Shown: piece after piece, positions 8,085 to 17,800 of the stretch
How positions within the stretch are numbered: the first letter of the stretch is position 1
How the letters are laid out: the number at the start of each line of letters is the position of its first letter
Source of the DNA: Burkholderia stabilis
Lineage (GTDB): Bacteria; Pseudomonadota; Gammaproteobacteria; Burkholderiales; Burkholderiaceae
DNA length: 64,000 nt
Assembly: GCF_001742165.1 (NCBI RefSeq)
Contig: NZ_CP016442.1
Span: forward strand, 434,001 to 498,000
Direction: 5' to 3'
Program-made: the position numbers and the translations under genes
The notes under the pieces: generated by a model
The model's database searches: none
What the model was told of the DNA's origin: nothing
What the model saw: the letters and a program-made list of their open reading frames with translations, nothing else

Positions 8085-8765
8085 TTACTGCGCGGGCGTG
8101 TCGAGCTGTTTCTTCAGCGCGGCGAGGCGATCCTCGACCGACGGGCCCTTGTTCAGCGCGGCGAGCTTGTCGTCGAGCGCCTTGCCGCTCGACGTGTCGG
8201 CCGAATTCAGGCGTGCGTCCGAGCGCGCATTCTGCAGCGCGACCTTGTCCTCGAGCTTCTGGAAATCCTCGGACAGGTTCTTGCCGCCGATGCCGCCCAG
8301 CGCGCTTGCCGCGACATCCTTCGCCTGCGCGATTTCCTGCTTGGCCTGCAGGATGTTCGAGCGCGCATTCAGGTCGTTGCGGCGCTGGCGCATGTCGGCG
8401 ATCTGCCCCTTCAGCTTGTCGACCGATGGTTCGAGCGTCGTCAGCTCGGCCGCGAGCGCATCGCGCTCGGCTTCCACGTTCGACTGCGCGGCCAGCGCCT
8501 CGCGCGCGAGCGCTTCGTCGCCGGACTGCAGCGCGCGCTTCGCGCCGTCCTCGTACTTCTTCACCTTGTCGTCGGCCGCATCGCGCTTGCTGCGCTGGGT
8601 CGCGACCTGTGCCTCGATCTCGATCAGCGAATTCTCGGCACGGCCGATGCTGTCGTCGAGCTCCCGCACGATCTGGCGTGCGTCGCGCGACGGATCCTGT
8701 ACCGAATCGGCCGCATCGTTCAGCAGGCCTTTGATCGTGCGCGAAACAGAGTCGAAAAGCGACAT
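8085..8765 (-). CDS. PspA/IM30-family protein
   Basis: PspA-family proteins coat and protect stressed membranes. The 226-residue protein is almost wholly helical and coiled-coil: MSLFDSVSRTIKGLLNDAAD, then DPSRDARQIVRELDDSIGRAENSLIEI and long charged heptads to about residue 160. It ends with a lower-complexity tail rich in LDDKLAALNK repeats. I chose the ATG at 8763-8765 because GGAGG precedes it and the family start MSLFDS follows. It leads a two-gene unit with the TPR protein. It is the broader PspA family (no PspF or PspBC genes here), so its regulation is unknown. Confidence 0.9.
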   Translation of the reverse strand: MSLFDSVSRTIKGLLNDAADSVQDPSRDARQIVRELDDSIGRAENSLIEIEAQVATQRSKRDAADDKVKKYEDGAKRALQSGDEALAREALAAQSNVEAERDALAAELTTLEPSVDKLKGQIADMRQRRNDLNARSNILQAKQEIAQAKDVAASALGGIGGKNLSEDFQKLEDKVALQNARSDARLNSADTSSGKALDDKLAALNKGPSVEDRLAALKKQLDTPAQ

Positions 8766-9207
8766 GAAATCCTCCGTGGTTGAAAGGCGCCGCGTCACCG
8801 CGGCAATGCCCGTCGCGAGCCGGTTGCGACCCGCGTGAGCCGGCGGATATTACACCACCGGTTCACTTAAATACGGCTTAAACGCGCGAGTTCAAGCGGC
8901 CTGCGCATCAGGACTTCAAACCTTTCGCGACTGAAAGAAAATCGGCCGCGTGCCCCGCATTGCGTGTTCATGATAGGCCGAGGATGGCGACAATACGTTC
9001 CGTAAAACACGGCGTTGCGGGAATTTTTACAAAAAATCGCGAAGGCAATCGGTCGATTTCATTAAAATGCGCTGTCACGTCGCGGGAACGGATCGCCGCG
9101 CGGCGGGGTCTGTCGACGTGACAGCCGTTCACGAAGCACCCACTCTGATTCATTCGCCTGCATTTCCGCATGCGTCCGAGGGCGCAACGACCGCCCGCCA
9201 TTCCGAC
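8766..9207. other. Divergent intergenic region, PspA-family / PBP1A
   Basis: About 440 bases between divergent genes, noticeably more AT-rich around 8990-9070 than the surrounding genes. A TAAAAT box at 9063-9068 reads toward the penicillin-binding protein but has no clear -35 partner. An in-frame ATG at 9065 region gives an alternative upstream start of the PBP gene. Nothing else is evident. Confidence 0.5.
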
Positions 9208-11727
9208 ATGCCAATTATCAAACGACCGCCTTCTTCTTCCGACAGGAACGAACCCCACTACACGCTGCGCCGCTCACCGTCCGGGGCCTATTACCCCGAT
9301 GACGACGATCGCGACGACGACCGCCGCGCACAGCGCAGCGGCAGCGGCGGCGGCGGCCGTCGCACGTTCGGTTCGCGCGTCGCGCTGTGGTTCGCCGGCC
9401 TGTTCGTCACGCTCGCGATTGTCGGTGCGCTGATCGTCGGCTACGCGCTGGTCGTGATGGCGCCGCAACTGCCGTCGCTCGATGCGCTGACCAACTACCA
9501 GCCGAAGGTGCCGCTGCGCGTGTTCACGGCCGATCACGTGCTGATCGGCGAGTTCGGCGAGGAGCGCCGCAGCCTCGTGCGCTTCCAGGACATTCCGGAC
9601 GTGATGAAGAAGGCCGTGCTCGCGATCGAGGACTACCGCTTCTACGAACACGGCGGCGTCGACTTCGTCGGCATCTTGCGGGCGGGCGTCGCTGATTTGA
9701 TGCACGGCGGCGCACGCCAGGGCGCGAGCACGATCACGATGCAGGTCGCGCGCAACTTCTTCCTGTCGAGCGAGAAAACCTACACGCGCAAGATCTACGA
9801 GATGCTGCTCGCGTACAAGATCGAGAAGGCCCTGACGAAGGACCAGATCCTCGAGCTGTACATGAACCAGATCTATCTCGGCCAGCGCTCGTACGGCTTC
9901 GCGGCCGCCGCGCGCGTGTACTTCGGCAAGGACCTGAAGGACATCACGCTCGCGGAAGCGGCGATGCTCGCGGGGCTGCCGAAGGCGCCGTCCGCGTACA
10001 ACCCGGTCGTCAATCCGAAGCGTGCGAAGGTGCGTCAGGAATACATCCTGAAGCGCATGCTCGAGGTCGGCTACATCACGCAGCCGCAGTACGACCAGGC
10101 CGTGAAGGAGGAGATCCACGTGCGCACGCCGGGCAACCAGTACGCGGTGCACGGTGAGTACGTCGCCGAGATGGTGCGGCAGATGATGTACCAGCAGTAC
10201 AAGGACGAAACCTATACGCGCGGGCTGACCGTCACGACGACGATCAACTCGGCCGACCAGGAAGCCGCTTATCAGGCCGTGCGCCGCGGCATTCTCGACT
10301 ACGAGCGCCGCCACGGCTATCGCGGGCCGGAAGCGTCGATCAACCTGCCCGCGGCCGGCGACGACCGCGACGAGGCGATCGACGATGCGCTCGCCGATCA
10401 CCCGGACAACGGCGACCTGCAGTCGGCGGTCGTGCTGTCGGCGTCGCCGAACGCGGTCGAGGTGCAGTTCGTCGGCGGCGCGACGACGACGATCGGCCCG
10501 GCCGGGCTGCGCTTCGTGTCGGCCGCGCTCGGGCCCCGCGCGAACAACGCGCTGCGCATCAAGCCGGGCTCGATCGTGCGCGTACTGAAGGACGGCAAGA
10601 CGGGCTGGCAGGTCGTGCAACTGCCGCAGGTCGAAGGCGCGCTCGTCGCGATCGCGCCTCAGGACGGCGCGATTCGCTCGCTCGTCGGCGGCTTCGACTT
10701 CAACAAGAGCAAGTTCAACCACGTGACGCAGGCATGGCGGCAGCCGGGCTCGTCGTTCAAGCCGTTCATCTACTCGGCGTCGCTCGACAAGGGCCTCGGG
10801 CCGGCGACGATGATCAACGACGCGCCGCTGTACTTCCCGCCGAGCGTGCCGGGCGGCACCGCGTGGGAGCCGAAGGACGACGACCAGCCTGACGGCCCGA
10901 TGACGATGCGCACCGGCCTGCAGCGTTCGAAGAACCTCGTGTCGATCCGGATCCTCGCATCGATCGGCACGCAGTATGCGCAGCAGTACGTGACGCAGCG
11001 CTTCGGCTTCGATCCCGCGAAGACGCCGCCGTACCTGCCGATGGCGCTCGGCGCCGGCCTCGTGACGCCGCTGCAGCTCGCGACCGGCTACGCGGTGTTC
11101 GCGAACGGCGGCTACAAGGTCGATCCGTACCTGATCGCCGAAGTCGACGACGCGCGCGGCCAGCCGCTGCAGAAGTCGCAACCGGTGATCGCGGGCAGCA
11201 CGGCGCCGCGCACGATCGAAGGCCGCAACGCGTACGTGATGAACAGCCTGCTGCACACGGTCGCGACGGCCGGCACGGGTGCGGGCACCAACGCGCTGGG
11301 CCGCAGCGACCTGCAGGGCAAGACGGGTACGACGAACGACGCGAAGGACGGCTGGTTCGCCGGTTATCAGCAGTCGCTCGTCGCGGTCGCGTGGATGGGC
11401 TTCGACCAGCCGAAGAGCCTCGGCAGCCGCGAATTCGGCGCGCAGCTTGCATTGCCGATCTGGGTGAATTACATGCGCACCGCGCTGAACGGCGTGCCCG
11501 AGCAGCAGATGCCGATGGCGGATGGGCTGACCTCGATCGACGGCGAGCTGTACTACGCCGATCGCACGCCGGGCAACGGCTTCGTCGCGAACGTCGACAT
11601 CAACCCGACCGAGAATGCGATCAGCGCGAACGACGCGCTCGGCTCGGCCGGTGCGGCGGGACTCACGCCGCCGCCCGTCACGGCGCAGGAGAAGCAGCAG
11701 ATCATGGACATGTTCGAGAACAAGTAA
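9208..11727 (+). CDS. mrcA: Class A penicillin-binding protein 1A
   Basis: Bifunctional peptidoglycan glycosyltransferase/transpeptidase anchored in the inner membrane. Numbering from the chosen start, the 839-residue protein has a cytoplasmic tail with an acidic patch (DDDDRDDDRR, 31-40) and one membrane helix (about 56-84). The GT51 domain contains EDYRFYEHGG (catalytic Glu141), GASTITMQV and LELYMN. The transpeptidase domain contains SSFK (Ser515/Lys518), SKN (574-576) and KTGTT (705-709). I chose ATG 9208 (MPIIKRPPSS) as the typical family start; the frame is open to an ATG at 9067 and no strong ribosome site decides. A terminator follows. Confidence 0.93.
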   Translation: MPIIKRPPSSSDRNEPHYTLRRSPSGAYYPDDDDRDDDRRAQRSGSGGGGRRTFGSRVALWFAGLFVTLAIVGALIVGYALVVMAPQLPSLDALTNYQPKVPLRVFTADHVLIGEFGEERRSLVRFQDIPDVMKKAVLAIEDYRFYEHGGVDFVGILRAGVADLMHGGARQGASTITMQVARNFFLSSEKTYTRKIYEMLLAYKIEKALTKDQILELYMNQIYLGQRSYGFAAAARVYFGKDLKDITLAEAAMLAGLPKAPSAYNPVVNPKRAKVRQEYILKRMLEVGYITQPQYDQAVKEEIHVRTPGNQYAVHGEYVAEMVRQMMYQQYKDETYTRGLTVTTTINSADQEAAYQAVRRGILDYERRHGYRGPEASINLPAAGDDRDEAIDDALADHPDNGDLQSAVVLSASPNAVEVQFVGGATTTIGPAGLRFVSAALGPRANNALRIKPGSIVRVLKDGKTGWQVVQLPQVEGALVAIAPQDGAIRSLVGGFDFNKSKFNHVTQAWRQPGSSFKPFIYSASLDKGLGPATMINDAPLYFPPSVPGGTAWEPKDDDQPDGPMTMRTGLQRSKNLVSIRILASIGTQYAQQYVTQRFGFDPAKTPPYLPMALGAGLVTPLQLATGYAVFANGGYKVDPYLIAEVDDARGQPLQKSQPVIAGSTAPRTIEGRNAYVMNSLLHTVATAGTGAGTNALGRSDLQGKTGTTNDAKDGWFAGYQQSLVAVAWMGFDQPKSLGSREFGAQLALPIWVNYMRTALNGVPEQQMPMADGLTSIDGELYYADRTPGNGFVANVDINPTENAISANDALGSAGAAGLTPPPVTAQEKQQIMDMFENK

Positions 11728-11753
11728 GCGATACGCTGCTGTTCAGACATGCG

Positions 11754-11782
11754 ACGGGCGCCTTCGGGCGCCCGTTTTTTTT
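11754..11782 (+). terminator. Rho-independent terminator of the PBP gene
   Basis: ACGGGCGCC-TTCG-GGCGCCCGT forms a 9-bp stem with a stable UUCG tetraloop, followed by eight T. It ends 26 bases after the stop codon region. Confidence 0.93.
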
Positions 11783-11811
11783 GCGCGTCGCCGAAAAGGG
11801 GCGCGGCGGAA

Positions 11812-12276
11812 TCAGAACGACGCGCAGGCCGGCACGAGCGTGAGGCCGACCGATTCCTGATGGAACCGCGTCACATACGCCTGCCGGATCGCGGCAAGCC
11901 GCGCGCGCGTATCGGCGGTGTCATCGGCGACGATACGGATCACGAAGCTGTCTTCCCGCGTGATCCGGCCGGTCGCGCGGTCGCGCCACTGGCCGTGGGT
12001 GTCCCAGTAGGTGAGGCCGTCGGGGAAGCGCGGCGTGACCGTGTCGGCGAGGAACGCGGCGCGCTCCGCATCGGTGACGGGGCCGCGCCCCGCGATATCG
12101 CGCCCGAACAGCAGGTCGGCCTGCAGCATGCGGCTCTCGCCCGGCTGCGTGCAGGCCGGCTGCACGCCGACGACGGGCGACGGCGGCGTTGCGCAACCCG
12201 CGAGCAGCGCGATCGCCGCGGCGCCGACCAGGGCCCGCGCCCGGGGCCGCCACATCGCGGCCCATGACGGCCGCAT
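11812..12276 (-). CDS. DUF3574 lipoprotein
   Basis: A 154-residue predicted lipoprotein. With the ATG at 12274-12276 the signal peptide is MRPSWAAMWRPRARALVGAA and the lipobox is LLAGC with Cys28. The mature part (TQPGESRMLQADLLFGRDI, then LTYWDTHGQWRD and SFVIRIVADDT) has the pattern of DUF3574 proteins, whose function is unknown to me. A start seven codons later (12253-12255) would also leave a usable signal. It is the last gene of the minus-strand group after argE and the dehydratase, but 145 bases separate it from the latter. Confidence 0.8.
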   Translation of the reverse strand: MRPSWAAMWRPRARALVGAAAIALLAGCATPPSPVVGVQPACTQPGESRMLQADLLFGRDIAGRGPVTDAERAAFLADTVTPRFPDGLTYWDTHGQWRDRATGRITREDSFVIRIVADDTADTRARLAAIRQAYVTRFHQESVGLTLVPACASF

Positions 12277-12421
12277 CTGCTCATTTCGCGTCCGTCGGCC
12301 TTCGCGCGCGCAAAACGCTGCGCGTTCAATCACTTGCGTGCTCGTCCGGCGGGTTATCAACAGGGCTGTCAACATAATCTGGGGATAACCCTAAGTGTGT
12401 TGGCCGGTGTCCGGCGCGGGG

Positions 12422-13441
12422 TCAGTGCTGCAGTTTCGCGTGCGCGAGATGCATGCCGAGCGTGGCGGGATCGGTATTCGTGCCTGACAGCAGCACGCCC
12501 ACGCGCTTGCCCTGCAGCGTTTCGCGCAGCGGGCCGAGCAGTGCGGCGAGCGCGGCCGCGCAAGCCGGCTCGACCGACAGCTTCAGGTGCGAGAACAGGA
12601 ACAGCATCGCGGCGCGCAGCGCGTCGTCGGACACGGTGACGATGCGGTCGATGTGGCGCCGGCACAGCTGGTAGCTGTATTCCTCGGTATGCGGCGCCAT
12701 CAGCGAATCGGCGATCGTCTGCATCGCGCTCATCTTGATCGTGTGATTCGCCGCGAAGCTGCGGCTCATCGCGTCGGCGCCTTCCGGCTCGACGCCGTAC
12801 ACGTGCACGCGCGGATTCGCGAGCCGCAGCGCGGTCGCCATGCCGGCTGCGAGCCCGCCGCCGCCGATCGGCACGATCACCGCGTCGAGGTCGGGCGTTT
12901 GCGTCGCCCATTCGTAGCCGAGCGTCGCGGTGCCGAGGATCGTGTGATAGCCGTTGAACGGATGGATGAAGAAGCGGCCTTCCTCGGCCTCGATCTTCCG
13001 CACGAGATCGAACGCCTGGGACGCGCTGCCCGCGAGCACGACTTCCGCGCGGTACTGCTTGCATTGCGCGATGCGCGTCGGGCTCGCGGTATGGAACATC
13101 ACGACCTTCGCGCTGCTGCCGAGCCGCATGGCCGCATACGCGACGGCCGCCGCGTGATTGCCGGCCGACACGCAGGTGACGCCGGCATTCTTGCGCGCTT
13201 CGTCGAGCGCGAGCAGATGCGTGAATGCGCCGCGCGCCTTGAAGCTGCCGCTCACCTGCAGCAGCTCGAACTTGAAGTTGACGTGCGTGCCTTCGAGGGA
13301 CGGCAGGTCGGCGCGTTCGAACACGGGCGTGCGTGCGACCCAGGGCGACAACGCGAAATGCTGCGCGGCGATTTCGTCGAGCGTTGGAATCGGCTCGCCG
13401 TCGATCGTCGGATGGGCAGTGCCCTGTTGTTCAGTCGACAT
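12422..13441 (-). CDS. PLP-dependent threonine/serine dehydratase
   Basis: Fold-type II PLP enzyme that deaminates threonine or serine to 2-oxo acids. The 339-residue protein carries the PLP lysine in SGSFKARGA (Lys68), VSAGNHAAAVAYAA, the phosphate-binding GGGGLAAG (about 188-195) and a C-terminal SGTNTD. It has no C-terminal ACT-like regulatory domain, so it resembles catabolic dehydratases more than full-length biosynthetic IlvA. The ATG at 13439-13441 begins MSTEQQG; no strong ribosome site is seen. It follows argE by 60 bases on the same strand and may be cotranscribed. Confidence 0.85.
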   Translation of the reverse strand: MSTEQQGTAHPTIDGEPIPTLDEIAAQHFALSPWVARTPVFERADLPSLEGTHVNFKFELLQVSGSFKARGAFTHLLALDEARKNAGVTCVSAGNHAAAVAYAAMRLGSSAKVVMFHTASPTRIAQCKQYRAEVVLAGSASQAFDLVRKIEAEEGRFFIHPFNGYHTILGTATLGYEWATQTPDLDAVIVPIGGGGLAAGMATALRLANPRVHVYGVEPEGADAMSRSFAANHTIKMSAMQTIADSLMAPHTEEYSYQLCRRHIDRIVTVSDDALRAAMLFLFSHLKLSVEPACAAALAALLGPLRETLQGKRVGVLLSGTNTDPATLGMHLAHAKLQH

Positions 13442-13501
13442 GACGTGGCGGGTGGCGGAGTGGGCCGGCCCGCACACGTAGGCCGGCGTGGCGGGAGGCA
13501 G

Positions 13502-14722
13502 TCAGTGCGCGTCGACCGACATGCTGCGGATGAACTTGCGCAGGAACTGCTCGCAGCCGGCGAGCTGCGCGAGCTCGACATATTCGTTCGGCTTGTGCGC
13601 CTGCTCGATGTTGCCGGGCCCGCAGACGATGCTCGGAATGCCCGCGCGTTCGAACAGGCCGGCCTCGGTGCCGTACGCGACCTTGCGCTTGTCCTGGTCG
13701 GCCGTCAGCGCGCGCACGAGCTGCGTGATCGCGGCCTGTTCGGTCGCGTCGAGCCCGGGCGCCGCGGCGATCTTCGAGAACTCGATCGCGGCGTTGGGGT
13801 GCTCGCGAAGCATCTGCGGCAGCAGCGTTTCCCGTGCATACGCTTCGATGCGCGTGAAGATCTGTTCGGGATCGAGGGTCGGCAGGTTGCGGAACTCGAA
13901 GTCGAACCGGCATTCGGCCGGCACCGTGTTGATCGCGTTGCCACCCTGGATCGTGCTCGTTTGCGCGGTGGTGAACGGCACGTCGTACAGCGCGTCGAAC
14001 GGGCCCTCGGCGCGGAAGCGGTCGGCGATGTCGCGGATGTGGCAAATGAGGCGCGCCGCATACTCGATCGCGTTCAGCCCCTTCGGCGTCAGCGACGAAT
14101 GCGCGGCGTGGCCGCGTACGCAGCAGCGGTACGCGTTGATGCCCTTGTGCGCGATGATCGGGCGCATGCTGGTCGGCTCGCCGACGATGCAGCCGGACGG
14201 TTGCACGCCGCGCTTGACGAGGTCGGCGATCATCAGCGGCGCACCCGCGCAGCCGATCTCCTCGTCGTAGGACAGTGCGAAATGGATCGGCTTCGCGAGC
14301 TTCGTCGCCTGCATCTCGGGCAGGAGCGCGAGCGCCGTGCCGATGAAGCCCTTCATGTCGCAGGTGCCGCGGCCGTACAGGCGGCCGTCGCGGATCTCCG
14401 GCGCGAACGGGTTGCTGTCCCATTGCTGGCCGTCGACCGGCACGACGTCGGTGTGCCCCGACAGCACGATGCCGCCGTGGGTCGAGCCGTCATGCGCGGG
14501 CACGGTCGCGAACAGGTTCGCCCAGCCCTCGCGCGGATCGTGCGTGATCGTCGATGCAATGCCCTTCGCGGCGAGCGCGTCGCGCACCGTTTCGATCAGG
14601 CCGAGGTTCGGCACGCGGCTCGTCGTGTCCATCGATACCAGTTGCTTGATCCAGGGCAGGCTGACGAGCGATGCGTCGCCTTGGGTTGCAGCGGACGGCG
14701 CGGTCGCGTCGAGAGTGGACAT
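13502..14722 (-). CDS. argE: Acetylornithine deacetylase
   Basis: M20-family zinc hydrolase that releases ornithine from N-acetylornithine in arginine biosynthesis. The 406-residue protein has the metal motif SGHTDVVPVDG (His90, Asp92), the bridging Asp in RGTCDMKG, the catalytic Glu pair in YDEEIGCAG, and GEPTSM downstream. The internal dimerisation domain spans about 190-300. Other M20 deacylases share these motifs, so the exact substrate is likely but not certain. The ATG is at 14720-14722. It lies 94 bases downstream of mfd on the same strand. Confidence 0.9.
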   Translation of the reverse strand: MSTLDATAPSAATQGDASLVSLPWIKQLVSMDTTSRVPNLGLIETVRDALAAKGIASTITHDPREGWANLFATVPAHDGSTHGGIVLSGHTDVVPVDGQQWDSNPFAPEIRDGRLYGRGTCDMKGFIGTALALLPEMQATKLAKPIHFALSYDEEIGCAGAPLMIADLVKRGVQPSGCIVGEPTSMRPIIAHKGINAYRCCVRGHAAHSSLTPKGLNAIEYAARLICHIRDIADRFRAEGPFDALYDVPFTTAQTSTIQGGNAINTVPAECRFDFEFRNLPTLDPEQIFTRIEAYARETLLPQMLREHPNAAIEFSKIAAAPGLDATEQAAITQLVRALTADQDKRKVAYGTEAGLFERAGIPSIVCGPGNIEQAHKPNEYVELAQLAGCEQFLRKFIRSMSVDAH

Positions 14723-14816
14723 GGCAAAACTCCGTCAGAGGAATGGGGAAATCATACTCAAAAACGCGTCGGCCCGCCTTCGCCGGGCGCAGTGCGGTGC
14801 AGCATCGCCGCGGCCG

Positions 14817-17800
14817 TCAGCGTGCCGGGGCAGCCGCTCCCTGCTTCGGGCTGAGCGCGCGCAGCGTTTCCTTGATCGTCGATACGCGGATCGCGAGATC
14901 GGGCGAGCGCGTTTCGATGCGCAGCTTGTCCTGGCCCGCGAGCTTGATGTGCCGGTGTTTCTGCACCATCTCGATGATCCGCATCGGATCGATCGGCGGG
15001 TTCGGCTCGAACTGCAGCCCGATCGCGACCTCGCTCGCGTCGATCTTCACGATACCGAGCGGCTTCGCGGCGATGCGCAGCCGGTGCGTCTCGACGAGCG
15101 CATGCGCCTGCGGCGGCAGCTTGCCGAAGCGGTCGATCAGCTCCTCCTGGATGCCGTCGATCGCGTCGCCGTGCTCGCAGTTCGCGAGGCGCTTGTACAG
15201 CGACAGCCGCTCCTGCACGTCCGCGCAGTAGTCGGCCGGCAGGATCGCGGGCGCATGCAGGTTGATTTCCGTCGTTGCGGCGAGCGGGGCGGTGAGGTCG
15301 GGCTCCTTGCCGTTCTTCAGCGCCTTCACCGCGTCGTTCAGCATGTCCGTGTAGAGCTGGAAGCCGATTTCGTGGATCTCGCCCGATTGCTTGTCGCCGA
15401 GCACCTCGCCGGTGCCGCGGATCTCGAGGTCGTGCATCGCGAGATAGAAGCCCGAGCCGAGTTCCTCCATCTGCTGGATCGCCTCGAGCCGGCGCTGCGC
15501 CTGCTTGGTCAGCGCCTGCGGATCGTGGACCAGCAGGTACGCATAGGCCTGGTGGTGCGATCGGCCGACGCGGCCGCGCAACTGGTGAAGCTGCGCGAGG
15601 CCGAATTTGTCCGAGCGGTGCATGATGATCGTGTTCGCACTCGGCACGTCGATGCCGGTCTCGATGATGGTCGTGCACAGCAGCACGTTCGCGCGCTGCC
15701 CGACGAAGTCGCGCATCACGCGCTCGAGCTCGCGCTCGTGCATCTGGCCGTGCGCGATCATGATGCGCGCCTCGGGCACGAGCGCCTCGAGCATCGCCTT
15801 GCGGTTCTCGATCGTCTCGACCTGGTTGTGCAGGAAATACACCTGGCCGCCGCGCTTCAGCTCGCGCAGCATCGCCTCGCGGATCACGCTTTCTTCCTCG
15901 CGGCGCACGAAGGTCTTGATCGCGAGCCGCTTCTGCGGCGCGGTCGCGATCACCGAGAAATCGCGCAAGCCCTCGAGCGCCATCCCGAGCGTGCGCGGAA
16001 TTGGCGTCGCGGTGAGCGTCAGCACGTCGACTTCCGCGCGCAGCGCCTTCAGCGCTTCCTTCTGGCGCACGCCGAAACGGTGTTCCTCGTCGATGATGAC
16101 GAGGCCGAGACGCTTGAACTGCACGTCCGACGACAGCAGCTTGTGCGTGCCGATCACGATGTCGACGCTGCCTTCGTTGATCTGCGCGATCGCCGCGCTC
16201 ACTTCCTTCGCGGTCTTGAAGCGCGACAGCTCGACGATGCGCACCGGCCAGTCCGCGAAGCGGTCGGCGAAGGTCTGCGTGTGCTGCTCGGCGAGCAGCG
16301 TGGTCGGCGACAGTAGCGCGACCTGCTTGCCGCCCATCACCGCGATGAACGCGGCGCGCAGCGCGACCTCGGTCTTGCCGAAGCCGACGTCGCCGCACAC
16401 GAGGCGGTCCATCGGCTTGCCGCTCGTCATGTCGCCGATCACGGCCGCGATCGCCGCGGCCTGGTCGGGCGTTTCCTCGAAGCCGAAGCTTTCCGCGAAT
16501 TTCACGTAATCGCGCGGGTCGAGCGCAAACGCGTGGCCTTCGCGGGCCGCGCGGCGCGCATACAGGTTCAGCAGCTCGGCGGCCGTGTCGCGGATCTGCT
16601 GCGCGGCCTTGCGCTTCGCGCGCTCCCACTGGCCGGAGCCGAGCGCGTGCAGCGGTGCGCTGTCCGGATCGGCGCCGCTGTAGCGCGAGATCACGTGCAA
16701 TTGCGCGACGGGCACGTAGAGCTTGCTGTCGCCCGAATATTCGAGATGCAGGAATTCGGTTTCGCCTTCGCCGAGATCCATCGACACGAGGCCCATGTAG
16801 CGGCCGATACCGTGCTGCGCATGGACGACCGGGTCGCCAACCTTCAGCTCCGACAGGTCACGCACCATCGCGTCGACGTTGCTGGCCTGTTCCTGCCGGC
16901 GGCGGCCCGCACGGCGGCCGAGCGCGCCGTACAGCTCGGTTTCGGTGACGATCGCGTAGCCTTCGCCCGGCACCGAGAAGCCGCTCGAGAGCGGTGCGAC
17001 GCCGAGCGCGAAGCGTTCGTCGCTCGTGAGCCAGCCCGCGAAGTGGTCGTTCGACGCGGGGCGCAGGTGATGCTCGGCGAGCAGTTGCAGGATCGTCTCG
17101 CGGCGGCCGGCCGATTCGACGGTCAGCAGCACGCGCTTGCCGGAAGACTCGACGAACGTGCGCAGCGAAGCGAGCGGATCGTCGGCATGACGATCGACGG
17201 TGAGCTCGGGCAGCGCCGTCGCCCAGCCGCCGGCCGGCTGGGCAGGCAGCACGACGCGCGCGAACGGCTTCGCGAAGGCGAAGAAATCCTCGTCGGACAG
17301 GAACAGGCGCTGCGGCTCGAGGATCGGCCGCTCGCGGTCGTGCGACAGGAACGCGTGGCGCTGCTTCGTGTCGGCCGTGAAGCGGCGGATCGACGCTTCG
17401 AGGTCGCCGGTGAACACGAGGTGCGCGTCCTGCGGCAGGTAGTGGAACAGCGTGGCCGTCTCGTCGAAGAAGAGCGGCAGGTAATACTCGATACCGGCCG
17501 ACGGCACGCCGTTGCCGATGTCCTTGTAGATCGGCGCGCGGCTCGGGTCGCCTTCGAAGGTTTCGCGCCAGCGGCTGCGGAACGCGGTGCGCGCGGCTTC
17601 GTCGAACGGAAACTCGCGGCCGGGCAAGAGGCGCACGTCGCGCACCGGATACAGGCTGCGCTGGGTATCGGGGTCGAACGCGCGGATCGAGTCGACCTGG
17701 TCGTCGAACAGGTCGATCCGGTACGGCAGCGGCGAGCCCATCGGGTACAGGTCGATCAGCGAGCCGCGCACGCAATATTCGCCGGGCCGCACGACCTGGC

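Noticed and set aside
11895..12330. Alternative short frames over the DUF3574 gene
   Set aside because: The minus-strand frame with a lipobox and family-like mature sequence is the only one with protein features.
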